A stretch of DNA of 64,000 nucleotides, from assembly GCA_949152475.1 (NCBI GenBank), contig OX424563.1:23843001-23907000 (forward strand), given 5' to 3'. Position numbers and translations under genes: made by a program. Shown piece by piece: positions 21,390 to 32,629 of this stretch. Each line of letters starts with the position of its first letter. The first letter of the stretch is position 1. This DNA comes from Terebella lapidaria (taxonomy: Eukaryota; Annelida; Polychaeta; Terebellida; Terebellidae). Under the pieces are notes generated by a model. The model had not been told where the DNA came from and searched no databases. It saw only the letters and a program-made list of their open reading frames with translations.

Positions 21390-22925
21390 CACCTCGGAAC
21401 TCTGTGAAAATGAATTCAACCCCACTTTGATTACGCCTGTTCGGCTTGGTTCTGTGGCCTAACCTAAAATTTAAGTAGCTCAAAACAGTATGGTCCGCTT
21501 CATCATGGACTCTACCCCCAGGATGCATGTCGGCCAAGATGAACTTGACAAACTCAACATGCTTAATACTAATGACCGTGTACAACAACTGGTACTTAAC
21601 CATGTGTTTAACATTAAACGTGGTACTGCTCCTGACTATCTAAGTAGTAAGTTTGTCAATATAAGTGACGTCTCTTCACGCAGGACCTGCCAAGCGGCGT
21701 AAAACTTCATGGTACCAAGAGTCCAGGACACCGAACGGTTTAGCTTCTATTATAACGGTATGTTGTCGTGGAATGCTCTTCCTACCAATATGAAATCAAT
21801 CACGTCAAAGCTCAGCTCCAAACAAGGGGTCAAGGTCTTCCTTTCGGGCCGTGCTCATGCAATCGAACAGTCGGATTTCAGGTACTACTAATTTTCAGGG
21901 TTTCCTCCCTAAGTATTGTAATTATCAGTATTACAGTGTATATTTTCATCTCCGTCCGTCACTCGTACATATAGTATCTTGGTTCTCTAATGTAGACATA
22001 TTCCGTCCATAACTCACTTCGCCACTATGTTGTCAGTATTATTATGCTTCTTGTCTTGATTCCGCGGAACGGGGCGGCACTGGAAATAAGTCAATAGACT
22101 TTTGTGTCCTATCCTGGGTTCTATGTGTGTCAAGTTACCATCTGGTTCGTATGTCTTTCAATAAAAAACATTACCATGTGTTACTCAATCACACCTCTGA
22201 GGGTGTAAATACTTATATATATTACCTAGATACAAACCGTATATCTAACCATACCTATACTCTGATTTTTCTAACTCGTTTACACAGTTTTTCGCTGATA
22301 TTTTTGCGATGCTCAATGTCATCGTTCTATAACTTGGCCTACTTCACCATGAAGTCAAACGGCAACTATTTACCAAATTTCAGTCTTTTATCACGAAAAT
22401 TGAAAAAGTTGGCAATCTACCCCTATGTTAAATTTAGCTCTGACATTTAATTTCTGGGCCCGCACACTATTTCATGCATTTGCTCGGTTTTGTAGTAGTG
22501 TAATATTTCAAAATCAACATGTTTTTGTAGGATACACCGCAATGTGTCATCTGGTCTAACATTACAACAATACTTCGAATCCTGGTGGATGTTACAGAAT
22601 CAAATCATCGAATAAGCTTTGATTCTCGAGATCCCGTTTTTGGCTGAAATTTAACATTGGGGTAGACTGCCAACTTCTGCAATTATTGCGATAGAAATCT
22701 GAAATTTGGTAGAAAATTGCCGTTTGTCTCCGAGGTGAAGTATGCCAAGTTATAGAACGATATCATTAAGCATCGCGAAGATATCGTCAAAAACCGGTGT
22801 AAACAAGTTAGAAAAATCAGAGTATAAACCTTTGTACATTACTAGTTGTCAACGTCATGTACTGTGTGTGTAATTTTTTGTATGTATGAACCCGAATAAA
22901 TCAAATGAAAAAATCAAATCAAATA
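21390..22925 (+). mobile_element. Second CR1-group LINE, 3' part, with a MITE in its 3' UTR
   Basis: The frames at about 21415-21702 and 21709-21891 give HFDYACSAW, MVRFIMDSTPRMHVGQ, LNHVFNIKRGTAPDYL and WNALPTNMKS, ending in SDFRYY. This parallels the C-terminus of copies A/B (SHFDYGVSAW ... FVYY), so it is a related but distinct family. The 3' UTR (21892-22925) is split by the MITE at 22258-22824 and ends in an AATCAAATCAAAT-type tail. Confidence 0.78.
22258..22824 (+). mobile_element. Long-TIR MITE, TA target, copy 1a
   Basis: TIRs of about 185 bp begin TACTCTGATTTTTCTAAC and are flanked by TA on both sides. Removing the element rejoins LINE 3' UTR sequence (CATACC-TA-AACC). The TA duplication fits Tc1/mariner-like elements; there is no transposase. 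Confidence 0.82.
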
Positions 22926-23347
22926 CGCGATATATCATAATGTTTGACTCATTAATGAAACACAATGATCTACAAATTGAAATATTCTATCCATGTATGA
23001 AAACATATTGATCTCTTATATAGCCCATATATTATATAGTACTTGGCTCTCTTCAGATATAACTGTTCTAAATTCAGACAATGTTCAATATACAAACATT
23101 CTATTTTACTAAAAAAAAACTCAACCAATCAATTCTGAATACACTATAATCAGGATTATTTACATGTACTTACAACAATGTGCAACAAATAGTCATTCCA
23201 TGTATCGAATATGGTAACATAAAAAGTTCAATATTTTGTCCGATGTAGATTGTTCAGGTGCCCCTTCCAGGCCTGCATGAACTGGTCACTAGCTCGAAGA
23301 ATTTGTGCTCAAGTTCTGCCTACTGTGCTCATCGAACCATAAACCCC

Positions 23348-23874
23348 TTAGTAACACCAACCCATACAGAGTATTGACCTCACGACGGTGTATGCTTTGA
23401 GTTGTTTGTCCGAGGGGATTACTATTGTTCGGCAATATTTGTCCGAGGTGTACGCTAAACAGAAAAGGTGTTTACACTCCAAACTAATCAACAAACTGAC
23501 TTCACACAAAATAAAAAATATAACAGGCCATGACAACATATTCAAAATATGTTGTATCTTATGTTTGTTATTGGTATCATCAAAATTTGGCTATATTGGT
23601 GGTAATAGATTGATTCTTACATTCAATAACAATTCCTTTCGTTATTTCCCTATGTATTTCCAAAAAGAATATTGAGGAGGTAATTGACATTAAATGAATC
23701 AAGTATTGTCAACAGGGGAAATAAATATATCCATTGGTCAGGTGCAAAGTGGAATAAAACGACAACAGACGATTTGCTTAATCCCTTTCTTTGTGAACGT
23801 TCATTAAGAATACATGCAGGTACATTCACAAGCCTACAGAGCTTCTGAGGGGACATGGAAGAAATATTTTAATC
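23348..23874. other. Unique segment inside the duplicated unit
   Basis: Short frames only, with no recognised product. Contains a short match to repeat family D (about 23555-23630: TTTGTTATTGGTATCATCAAA, TTGGTGGTAATAGATTGAT). Confidence 0.5.
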
Positions 23875-24195
23875 ACATTGTTATTGCGTTCCCTCTCGAT
23901 CTTATTGCGTTCCCTCGCATTCCGGATTGCGTTCCCTTGCGATTTTTTTGTTTTCCCTCGCAATCTGGATCGCCTTCCCTAACGATCTTATTGCGTTCCC
24001 TCGCATTCCAGATCGCGTTCCCTCGCGATCTTATTGTGTTCCCTCGCAATCCAGATCGCGTTCCCTTGCGATCTTATTGCATTTCCTCACAATCCGGATA
24101 GCATTTCCTCGTGATCTTATTGCGTTCCCTCGCATTCCAGATCGCGATCTTTTTGCGCTGCCTCCCATTCCGGATCGCGTTCCGTCGCGATCTTG
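23875..24195 (+). repeat. Minisatellite, unit of about 42 bp
   Basis: Composite unit of two half-units of about 21 bp built from GCGTTCCCTCGCGATCTTATT and GCATTCCAGATCGC variants, about seven composite units. The open frames through it are repetitive and not gene-like. Its right end was later invaded by the MITE at 24208, since GGGAACGCAAT resumes at 24823. Confidence 0.85.
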
Positions 24196-24207
24196 TAGAA
24201 AACTGTA

Positions 24208-24820
24208 TACTCTGATTTTTCTAACTCGTTTACACCTCTTTTTGCTGATATTTTTGCGTTGCTAACTCGTATCGTATTATAACTTGGCATAGCTTACCGT
24301 GCGACCAAACGGCAATTTTCTGCAAACTTTCAGACTTCTAGCCATGAAACTGATAAAGTTAGTAATGTACTGCAATGATAAATTCCTCCTGAAAACTTTT
24401 CGTCTGCATGTCAACAGACATTGTTTATTTTGAGTGCGTGACGGAAGAGTCTATCCCGATGATTTACGCAGGGAGCGCGGGATAGGAATGGGACCTCCCA
24501 GCATGTAATTGCATAGAATATTTCCATGGTAATTGATACATCTACTGCAGCGCACGCCCTCATAGTACCTAACTTGAACTTGTCGATTTGAATTACGTAA
24601 TGAACAAGGTAATATGGCAGCGCCCTACAGCATTGAAAATCCTCGCTTAAACCTAAATTCTGTTTTGAAAGAAACATGCAGCATTTCGGAAGCCAGGTTT
24701 GTGCCAATCTATTGCCGTTTTCATCATAGACATGTAATATTCAGTTGAAAAGATCGCCTGAAGTAATGTAACTGAAACAAAGGCCAGAAACGGTGTAAAC
24801 GAGTTAGAAAAATCAGAGTA
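24208..24820 (+). mobile_element. Long-TIR MITE, TA target, copy 2a
   Basis: Same TIR start (TACTCTGATTTTTC) as 22258-22824 with TA on both sides (24206-24207, 24821-24822). The interior (about 24400-24750) is unrelated to copy 1a apart from the ends. A 98-codon minus-strand frame inside is not recognisable as a protein. Confidence 0.8.
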
Positions 24821-24831
24821 TAGGGAACGCA

Positions 24832-25000
24832 ATATTATCACACACTATAAACTACAATGCTATAGGACTCCAAACGGTGTGATAACCTTTTCTGTATCAC
24901 CCTACTTCAAATATAATCTGTATCACTCGCTGAGCCACATCCGGCCGAAACTACTTTTTTACTGTAGATTACGTAAAGACCATTTTTACGTAAAAGAACA
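24832..25000 (+). repeat. Dispersed repeat family E
   Basis: TATCACACACTATAAACTAC, then CAAACGGTGTGATAACC, GTATCACTCGCTGAGCCACAT and TTTACGTAAAAG. Present again at 28324-28492 (by duplication) and inverted at 32440-32606. Non-coding. Confidence 0.8.
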
Positions 25001-25749
25001 ATGTTATGTTTGTAAAGTAACCTAGCAACCGAGAGTTACTTTCCTCCTAATTAACGTCCTGGCGGACGTTAAATCTGTCCCCGAGGATACCATCAACTCA
25101 GTAGCCTATTGGCTTGTGATTAGGTACTTATGTGCTTGTCATATATCTATTGCATGGGGTTCGTATTGGATTTAAATATTTTTTGTCATAGGTTGTTGGG
25201 CAGTTGTATACTAATTCCATCAGGTGTACAGTAGAAACGACTACATTTAACACACTCTCTGCCTCTGATGACGCCAGTGTGTCTTTGGATAAACTATTTG
25301 GTCGGGCTTTGTTTCTATTGCAAAATTGCTTCCTTTCGGGCCGTGCTCATGCAATCGAACAGTCGGATTTCAGGTACTACTAATTTTCAGGGTTTCCTCC
25401 TTAAGTATTGTAATTATCAGTATTACAGTGTATATTTTCATCTCCGTCCGTCACTCGTACATATAGTATCTTGGTTCTCTAATGTAGACATATTCCGTCC
25501 ATAACTCACTTCGCCACTATGTTGTCAGTATTATTATGCTTCTTGTCTTGATTCCGCGGAACGGGGCGGCACTGGAAATAAGTCAATAGACTTTTGTGTC
25601 CTATCCTGGGTTCTATGTGTGTCAAGTTACCATCTGGTTCGTATGTCTTTCAATAAAAAACATTACCATGTGTTACTCAATCACACCTCTGAGGGTGTAA
25701 ATACTTATATATATTACCTAGATACAAACCGTATATCTAACCATACCTA

Positions 25750-26316
25750 TACTCTGATTTTTCTAACTCGTTTACACAGTTTTTCGCTGATATTTTTGCG
25801 ATGCTCAATGTCATCGTTCTATAACTTGGCCTACTTCACCATGAAGTCAAACGGCAACTATTTACCAAATTTCAGTCTTTTATCACGAAAATTGAAAAAG
25901 TTGGCAATCTACCCCTATGTTAAATTTAGCTCTGACATTTAATTTCTGGGCCCGCACACTATTTCATGCATTTGCTCGGTTTTGTAGTAGTGTAATATTT
26001 CAAAATCAACATGTTTTTGTAGGATACACCGCAATGTGTCATCTGGTCTAACATTACAACAATACTTCGAATCCTGGTGGATGTTACAGAATCAAATCAT
26101 CGAATAAGCTTTGATTCTCGAGATCCCGTTTTTGGCTGAAATTTAACATTGGGGTAGACTGCCAACTTCTGCAATTATTGCGATAGAAATCTGAAATTTG
26201 GTAGAAAATTGCCGTTTGTCTCCGAGGTGAAGTATGCCAAGTTATAGAACGATATCATTAAGCATCGCGAAGATATCGTCAAAAACCGGTGTAAACAAGT
26301 TAGAAAAATCAGAGTA
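25750..26316 (+). mobile_element. Long-TIR MITE, TA target, copy 1b
   Basis: Duplicate of 22258-22824 carried within the 3,492-bp unit; not an independent insertion. Confidence 0.82.
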
Positions 26317-27366
26317 TAAACCTTTGTACATTACTAGTTGTCAACGTCATGTACTGTGTGTGTAATTTTTTGTATGTATGAACCCGAATAAATCAAATGA
26401 AAAAATCAAATCAAATACGCGATATATCATAATGTTTGACTCATTAATGAAACACAATGATCTACAAATTGAAATATTCTATCCATGTATGAAAACATAT
26501 TGATCTCTTATATAGCCCATATATTATATAGTACTTGGCTCTCTTCAGATATAACTGTTCTAAATTCAGACAATGTTCAATATACAAACATTCTATTTTA
26601 CTAAAAAAAAACTCAACCAATCAATTCTGAATACACTATAATCAGGATTATTTACATGTACTTACAACAATGTGCAACAAATAGTCATTCCATGTATCGA
26701 ATATGGTAACATAAAAAGTTCAATATTTTGTCCGATGTAGATTGTTCAGGTGCCCCTTCCAGGCCTGCATGAACTGGTCACTAGCTCGAAGAATTTGTGC
26801 TCAAGTTCTGCCTACTGTGCTCATCGAACCATAAACCCCTTAGTAACACCAACCCATACAGAGTATTGACCTCACGACGGTGTATGCTTTGAGTTGTTTG
26901 TCCGAGGGGATTACTATTGTTCGGCAATATTTGTCCGAGGTGTACGCTAAACAGAAAAGGTGTTTACACTCCAAACTAATCAACAAACTGACTTCACACA
27001 AAATAAAAAATATAACAGGCCATGACAACATATTCAAAATATGTTGTATCTTATGTTTGTTATTGGTATCATCAAAATTTGGCTATATTGGTGGTAATAG
27101 ATTGATTCTTACATTCAATAACAATTCCTTTCGTTATTTCCCTATGTATTTCCAAAAAGAATATTGAGGAGGTAATTGACATTAAATGAATCAAGTATTG
27201 TCAACAGGGGAAATAAATATATCCATTGGTCAGGTGCAAAGTGGAATAAAACGACAACAGACGATTTGCTTAATCCCTTTCTTTGTGAACGTTCATTAAG
27301 AATACATGCAGGTACATTCACAAGCCTACAGAGCTTCTGAGGGGACATGGAAGAAATATTTTAATC

Positions 27367-27687
27367 ACATTGTTATTGCGTTCCCTCTCGATCTTATTGC
27401 GTTCCCTCGCATTCCGGATTGCGTTCCCTTGCGATTTTTTTGTTTTCCCTCGCAATCTGGATCGCCTTCCCTAACGATCTTATTGCGTTCCCTCGCATTC
27501 CAGATCGCGTTCCCTCGCGATCTTATTGTGTTCCCTCGCAATCCAGATCGCGTTCCCTTGCGATCTTATTGCATTTCCTCACAATCCGGATAGCATTTCC
27601 TCGTGATCTTATTGCGTTCCCTCGCATTCCAGATCGCGATCTTTTTGCGCTGCCTCCCATTCCGGATCGCGTTCCGTCGCGATCTTG
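27367..27687 (+). repeat. Minisatellite, unit of about 42 bp, duplicate
   Basis: Copy of 23875-24195 in unit 2. No unit-number difference was seen between the two, although minisatellites usually drift quickly; this supports a very recent or artificial duplication. Confidence 0.85.
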
Positions 27688-27699
27688 TAGAAAACTGTA

Positions 27700-28312
27700 T
27701 ACTCTGATTTTTCTAACTCGTTTACACCTCTTTTTGCTGATATTTTTGCGTTGCTAACTCGTATCGTATTATAACTTGGCATAGCTTACCGTGCGACCAA
27801 ACGGCAATTTTCTGCAAACTTTCAGACTTCTAGCCATGAAACTGATAAAGTTAGTAATGTACTGCAATGATAAATTCCTCCTGAAAACTTTTCGTCTGCA
27901 TGTCAACAGACATTGTTTATTTTGAGTGCGTGACGGAAGAGTCTATCCCGATGATTTACGCAGGGAGCGCGGGATAGGAATGGGACCTCCCAGCATGTAA
28001 TTGCATAGAATATTTCCATGGTAATTGATACATCTACTGCAGCGCACGCCCTCATAGTACCTAACTTGAACTTGTCGATTTGAATTACGTAATGAACAAG
28101 GTAATATGGCAGCGCCCTACAGCATTGAAAATCCTCGCTTAAACCTAAATTCTGTTTTGAAAGAAACATGCAGCATTTCGGAAGCCAGGTTTGTGCCAAT
28201 CTATTGCCGTTTTCATCATAGACATGTAATATTCAGTTGAAAAGATCGCCTGAAGTAATGTAACTGAAACAAAGGCCAGAAACGGTGTAAACGAGTTAGA
28301 AAAATCAGAGTA
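27700..28312 (+). mobile_element. Long-TIR MITE, TA target, copy 2b
   Basis: Duplicate of 24208-24820 carried within the 3,492-bp unit. Confidence 0.8.
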
Positions 28313-28323
28313 TAGGGAACGCA

Positions 28324-28492
28324 ATATTATCACACACTATAAACTACAATGCTATAGGACTCCAAACGGTGTGATAACCTTTTCTGTATCACCCTACTTC
28401 AAATATAATCTGTATCACTCGCTGAGCCACATCCGGCCGAAACTACTTTTTTACTGTAGATTACGTAAAGACCATTTTTACGTAAAAGAACA
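28324..28492 (+). repeat. Dispersed repeat family E, duplicated copy
   Basis: Duplicate of 24832-25000. With the inverted copy at 32440-32606 it forms a 4-kb-spaced inverted pair. Confidence 0.8.
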
Positions 28493-28550
28493 ATGTTATG
28501 TTTGTAAAGTAACCTAGCAACCGAGAGTTACTTTCCTCCTAATTAACGTC

Positions 28551-29251
28551 CTGGCGGACGTTAAATCTGTCCCCGAGGATACCATCAACTCAGTAGCCTA
28601 TTGGCTTGTGATTAGGTACTTATGTGCTTGTCATATATCTATTGCATGGGGTTCGTATTGGATTTAAATATTTTTTGTCATAGGTTGTTGGGCAGTTGTA
28701 TACTAATTCCATCAGGTGTACAGTAGAAACGACTACACTTAACACACTGTCTGCCCCTGATGACGCCAGTGTGTCTTTGGATAAACTATTTGGTCGGGCT
28801 TTGTTTCTATTGCAAAATGTACTTTACGTTTGTTATTAACATCATCAAAATATGGATGTATTGGTGGTAATAGATTGATACTTACATTCATACCACTGAG
28901 TCGGTGTCACTGCTGGCGGACGTTAAATCTGTCCCCGAGGATACCATCAACTCAGTAGCCTATTGGCTTGTGATTAGGTACTTATGTACTTGTCATATAT
29001 CTATTGCATGGGGTTCGTATTGGATTTAAATATTTTTTGTCATAGGTTGTTGGGCAGTTGTATACTAATTCCATCAGGTGTACAGTAGAAACGACTACAT
29101 TTAACACACTGTCTGCCCCTGATGACGCCAGTGTGTCTTTGGATAAACTATTTGGTCGGGCTTTGTTTCTATTGCAAAATGTACTTTACGTTTGTTATTA
29201 ACATCATCAAAATCTGGATGTATTGGTGGTAATAGATTGATACTTACATTC
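28551..29251 (+). repeat. 362-bp tandem duplication (repeat family D)
   Basis: CTGGCGGACGTTAAATCTG starts at 28551 and 28913; the second copy stops at TACTTACATTC (29251). The unit ends with TGATGACGCCAGTGTGTC, TTGGTCGGGCTTTG and a GTAATAGATTGATACTTACATT box. Diverged copies are at 23555-23630, 36000-36215 and 55045-55200. The first part also belongs to the 3,492-bp unit, so this duplication is nested with it. Confidence 0.9.
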
Positions 29252-29317
29252 CTAGCTCAGACAGAGAACGTAGAACACTCAGCTTGAGGTTTTTCGGACA
29301 TCACCGGCACATTCATG

Positions 29318-29583
29318 AATAGACGTGGAATCAATACCCAGTATTAAGTATTCCGAGCAAACAAAACAGGGTCCGTTTTCCAATCTCATAGTCCGGGGAC
29401 AGAAAGTCATATCAGGCATACGAAGTGAGAGAAAACAAAAATGACAGGGAAACTCATGAACCCCCAAAAATGGCCATTAGGAGGTGAAATCAGGTGTTCC
29501 GGAAAGAGTGAGCATTTCCTGCCCCACTAGTGGCACCCGTCATGAATTCCCCAAAATTAACATGAAAATAGATCTAGTTGCAT
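29318..29583 (-). mobile_element. Penelope-like element 3' tail fragment
   Basis: Minus-strand copy beginning within the last codons of the RT ORF (MQLDLFSC-like) and running through the full conserved tail to CCACGTCTATT at 29318. 5'-truncated and non-coding. Confidence 0.85.
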
Positions 29584-29589
29584 AGATCT

Positions 29590-29832
29590 ATTATTATATT
29601 AATGATCATTATCATTTTTTTATGATAACGACAGTATCTAAAATTATGTCTGAACAGTTGTGTGTGATAAAATAAAAACCACGCTCGTGTGTTTTCCGCA
29701 AAAAGATATTGGTCTCGTTTGGTCTGGCGGATGAACACAGAATACACTCGTCCTTCGGACTCGTGCATCCTGAATTCATCCGCCAGACCAAACTCGACCG
29801 ATATCTTTTTGCGGAGAACACATTCGCATGGT
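29590..29832 (-). repeat. Hairpin repeat family F, inverted copy
   Basis: Contains a palindrome of about 150 bp: arms read TGTTTTCCGCAAAAAGATAT, then TTTGGTCTGGCGGATGAA, folding about the centre CACTCGTCCTTCGGACTCGTG. The flank (TTATCACACACAACTGTTCAGACATAATT on the minus strand) matches 32262-32345, so this is an inverted copy of 31957-32345. Confidence 0.85.
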
Positions 29833-30509
29833 TTTATATATTTATTGCGAGGGAACGCAATAACAATATGTCCAAAAATATTTTGTTCCATGTCCTTTCA
29901 GCGGCTCTGTACAAGCCCCAGTAGCACCACACCAACGATACAACAACCCAGTTTAGCCGATCGTCCCAACGTGATCCAAATGGCACGAAAATAGCACCAA
30001 TGTATAATGCATTTCATCGACCAAAATGCTCTTATTGTGAATCATGATGATATCTGTCAAACCCTCAATACCTCCACAATAAAGGGTCAAGATATAGTTG
30101 AACATTGATCACAAGGCTGTGATATTCAGATGGTCTTGACATTATATACTAATAGTATCATTTGGATTCGACTACGCAAACGGATTTTGACCACATTCGT
30201 CCTTAGATTCGGTCTTGGGGTAGGAATTTGTCTGTTTGTCCGTATCCGTTTGTGCCTTCCTCAATTGTTGGGGACAAACATTATATGTTGCATGGAACAT
30301 ATTATAGGTATGTTTGGAAATGGCAAGTGACTCAAATGAATTCATATGAAAATGGCAGTGACTTTTTTTTTCAAATAAAATTTGGATTCACCTGAGTGCT
30401 GACACAATCCATCAACATCATTGCATTTGCAATATGGTACAGCATTCATGTAGATTCTATGCATGGTTCGTGAGACATTGCCAAAAACCAATGGCAATGT
30501 GATTCGGTA
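29833..30509. other. Intergenic, nothing firm
   Basis: A fragment ATTGCGAGGGAACGCAATAACAATATG (29846-29872) echoes the minisatellite at 23875 in reverse. The remainder, including a 66-codon frame at 30130, is unrecognised. Confidence 0.45.
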
Positions 30510-30725
30510 ATAACACTATGTATTTGACATGCCACCTTACAGACAGGGTAAACATTTGACTCTTGCAAACATTTTAGTCAATTGATTTGGCAATAAATAT
30601 CGAGGGAAGTCTTTCCAATGTCACAGTTAATGGTTAGTCAAATATTAGCAATCACCACAGGATAAAGCCCAGGGGATGTTAAGCTGCTTCAACTCAATAA
30701 ATAACTTGAATATACTGTTAGGATT
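30510..30725 (+). repeat. Dispersed repeat family A, copy 3
   Basis: Runs from TATTTGACATGCCAC and ACAGACAGGGTAAACATTTGAC through GGCAATAAAT and TCACAGTTAATGGTTAG to CCCAGGGGATGTT and GCTGCTTCA. Intermediate divergence. Confidence 0.75.
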
Positions 30726-31324
30726 TATTGATTGACAGACGAGATTCAACTTGCTTTTCGAGGTCTGTCTGAACACCGATCGAAGACCTAACACGAACTT
30801 ACTTGTAAAAATGTTGAATGATTACGTCAAATCAAATTATCACCTTTTGTAGTATCAAACCAATAGATGTTGTATTAGCCATCAACACAAGCTGTGAATA
30901 TGTTATACACTACAGCATGATATTAAAGCAGTGTCTATTACAATTGAATAACGTAATCCTGGCATAAGATAGGCCTACTGACCGTCGCACTGCTTTTCCA
31001 ACACGACTTATTATAATTGACAATTATCAAACATTTCCTGAATCTCTCTATTTTCATAGACTATCCAGTGTCGAGCAATAGGACGAGTAGAATATGCCAT
31101 CAGCATGCATATCCAAGATCCTTGTATGGTGTACACAACTGGTAACTCATACTAATGTGATTCAAATATTGATTTTGGTGAGGTGAATGAAACCTGTAAA
31201 TTCCAATTCAATGTCAATATCAGGAACTCCTAAACAACGAGGAATAGTTTCTGAAACAAGTTTTCAACAATATTCTGAATGTAAAATGGTTCAGACACTG
31301 CCATGTTGATGCCAACCAGTGTTA
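30726..31324. other. Intergenic, nothing recognised
   Basis: AT-rich, short frames only, no shared repeat found. Confidence 0.45.
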
Positions 31325-31690
31325 TCGAGAATTGTTACTGCAAAGTGTCCCGTGGAGAACTACCACATCATCGAAGTAGTCAGTAAATTGCGTTATATCT
31401 GACACACGCAACCCATGGTGATGGACGACACTGCAGCTGCGAGTTGTCAAGCGAATGATGCAGTAATTCCTTGAGGTAAGAGTTCAGACCTTAGTTAACT
31501 GCTATTCGGCATGAATGTGGTCGAATTATGTCCCAGGGTGCATTTCAAATGCTGCTATGCTATCCGTCACGTCCATGCAAAGATACTTGTGGATTATCCC
31601 TAACATATTCCCGTGGTATATTCACGTTTCGTGATTAGAACATGTAAACAAGGATATCGTTCTGTGGATGTCGATAAATTTGTAGAATAA
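31325..31690 (+). repeat. Dispersed repeat family C, copy 1
   Basis: Shares with 37620-37945 the stretch CCATGGTGATGGACGAC, GCGAGTTGTCAAGCGAATGA and TGCAGTAATTCCTTGAGGTA, followed by TTCACRTTTCGTGATT. Non-coding; ends undefined. Sequence 31691-31956 between this and the hairpin repeat is unrecognised. Confidence 0.8.
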
Positions 31691-31956
31691 ATGTGACGGA
31701 AAACAAGGACAAATTACTCTGCCACTTGTCATCTCATTTTAATATACGTGCACATTTATCTTAATAGGGACATGCGACAAATCGCACGTATACGACGACA
31801 TTATTATAACATAATTTTGTAGTTTTAGTTTACAACTTGTGTGGCTACTTTTCAGAAACAATATGATACAGATATCAAATGAACCATCTTCCATCATGTA
31901 TTGGATATTCATTCAATAATGCATCGTGTACGGAATAGTGAAGATCAATATATAAA

Positions 31957-32345
31957 ACCATGCTCGTGTGTTTTCCACAAGAAGATATCGGTCTCGTTTG
32001 GTCTGGCGGATGAATTCAGGATGCACGAGTCCGAAGGACGAGTGTATTCTGACGAGTGTATTCTGTGTTTATCCGCCAGATCAAACGAGGCCGATATCTT
32101 TTTGCGGAAAACACACGAGCCGCAAAAAGATATCGGTCTCGTTTGGTCTGGCGGATGAATTCAGGATGCACAAGTCCGAAGGACGAGTGTATTCTGTGTT
32201 CATCCGCCAGACCAAACGAGGCCGATATCTTTTTTGCGGAAAACACACGAGCGTGGTTTTTTATTTTATCACACACAACTGTTCAGACATAATTCTAGAT
32301 ATTGTCGTAGATCATACGAAAATTGTGAATGATCATTAATATAAT
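31957..32345 (+). repeat. Hairpin repeat family F, double palindrome
   Basis: Two palindromes of the same design in direct tandem (about 31960-32113 and 32108-32262). Each has arms carrying GCAAAAAGATATCGGTCTCG and TTTGGTCTGGCGGATGAA, joined at ACACACGAGCCG. The whole can fold into two adjacent hairpins of about 65-70-bp arms, or pair with the inverted copy at 29590-29832. The right flank contains AT-rich ATTAATATAATAATA. Confidence 0.87.
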
Positions 32346-32439
32346 AATATTATTTTTATATTATTCATGAATACGCTTGCTGTGATGTCCGAAAAACTCA
32401 AGTCGGCTTGGTGACTTTCAGTTGCTAAAATCGTTTTCA

Positions 32440-32606
32440 TATATATGACTTCATATTGCTCTTTTACGTAATAACGATCTTCACGTAAGTAGTTACGGTC
32501 CGATGTGGCTCAGCGAGTGATACAGAATAATTTGAAGTAGGGTGATACAGAAAAGGTTATCACACCTTTTGGGGTCCTGTAGCATTGTAGTTTATAGTGT
32601 GTGATA
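32440..32606 (-). repeat. Dispersed repeat family E, inverted copy
   Basis: Reverse complement of 24832-25000: ATGTGGCTCAGCGAGTGATACAG, AAAGGTTATCACACC, GTAGTTTATAGTGTGTGATA. More diverged from the other two than they are from each other. Confidence 0.8.
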
Positions 32607-32629
32607 AATTAAAGTAATGTAGGTATGAC

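Larger units (their letters stand above)
21837..25328 (+). repeat. 3,492-bp tandem duplication, unit 1
   Basis: Every position matches 3,492 bp downstream, from CTTCCTTTCGGGCC (21837 against 25329) to GTTTCTATTGCAAAAT (25327 against 28819). I noticed only about four substitutions, clustered partly at 25245-25262. The unit carries the end of the second LINE, two MITEs, a minisatellite and part of repeat family D. It is either very young or an assembly duplication. Confidence 0.95.
25329..28820 (+). repeat. 3,492-bp tandem duplication, unit 2
   Basis: Second copy of 21837-25328. It begins inside the LINE C-terminal codons, so the coding end (GRAHAIEQSDFRYY) appears here without its upstream part. 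It ends where repeat family D continues into AATGTACTTTACG. Confidence 0.95.

Noticed and set aside
23814-24265. Repetitive ORFs over the 42-bp minisatellite
   Set aside because: Repeat-driven open frames with biased composition; no start, domain or family support.
24411-24707. 98-codon minus-strand ORF (also 27903-28199)
   Set aside because: It lies inside a MITE; its presence twice is only due to the 3,492-bp duplication.
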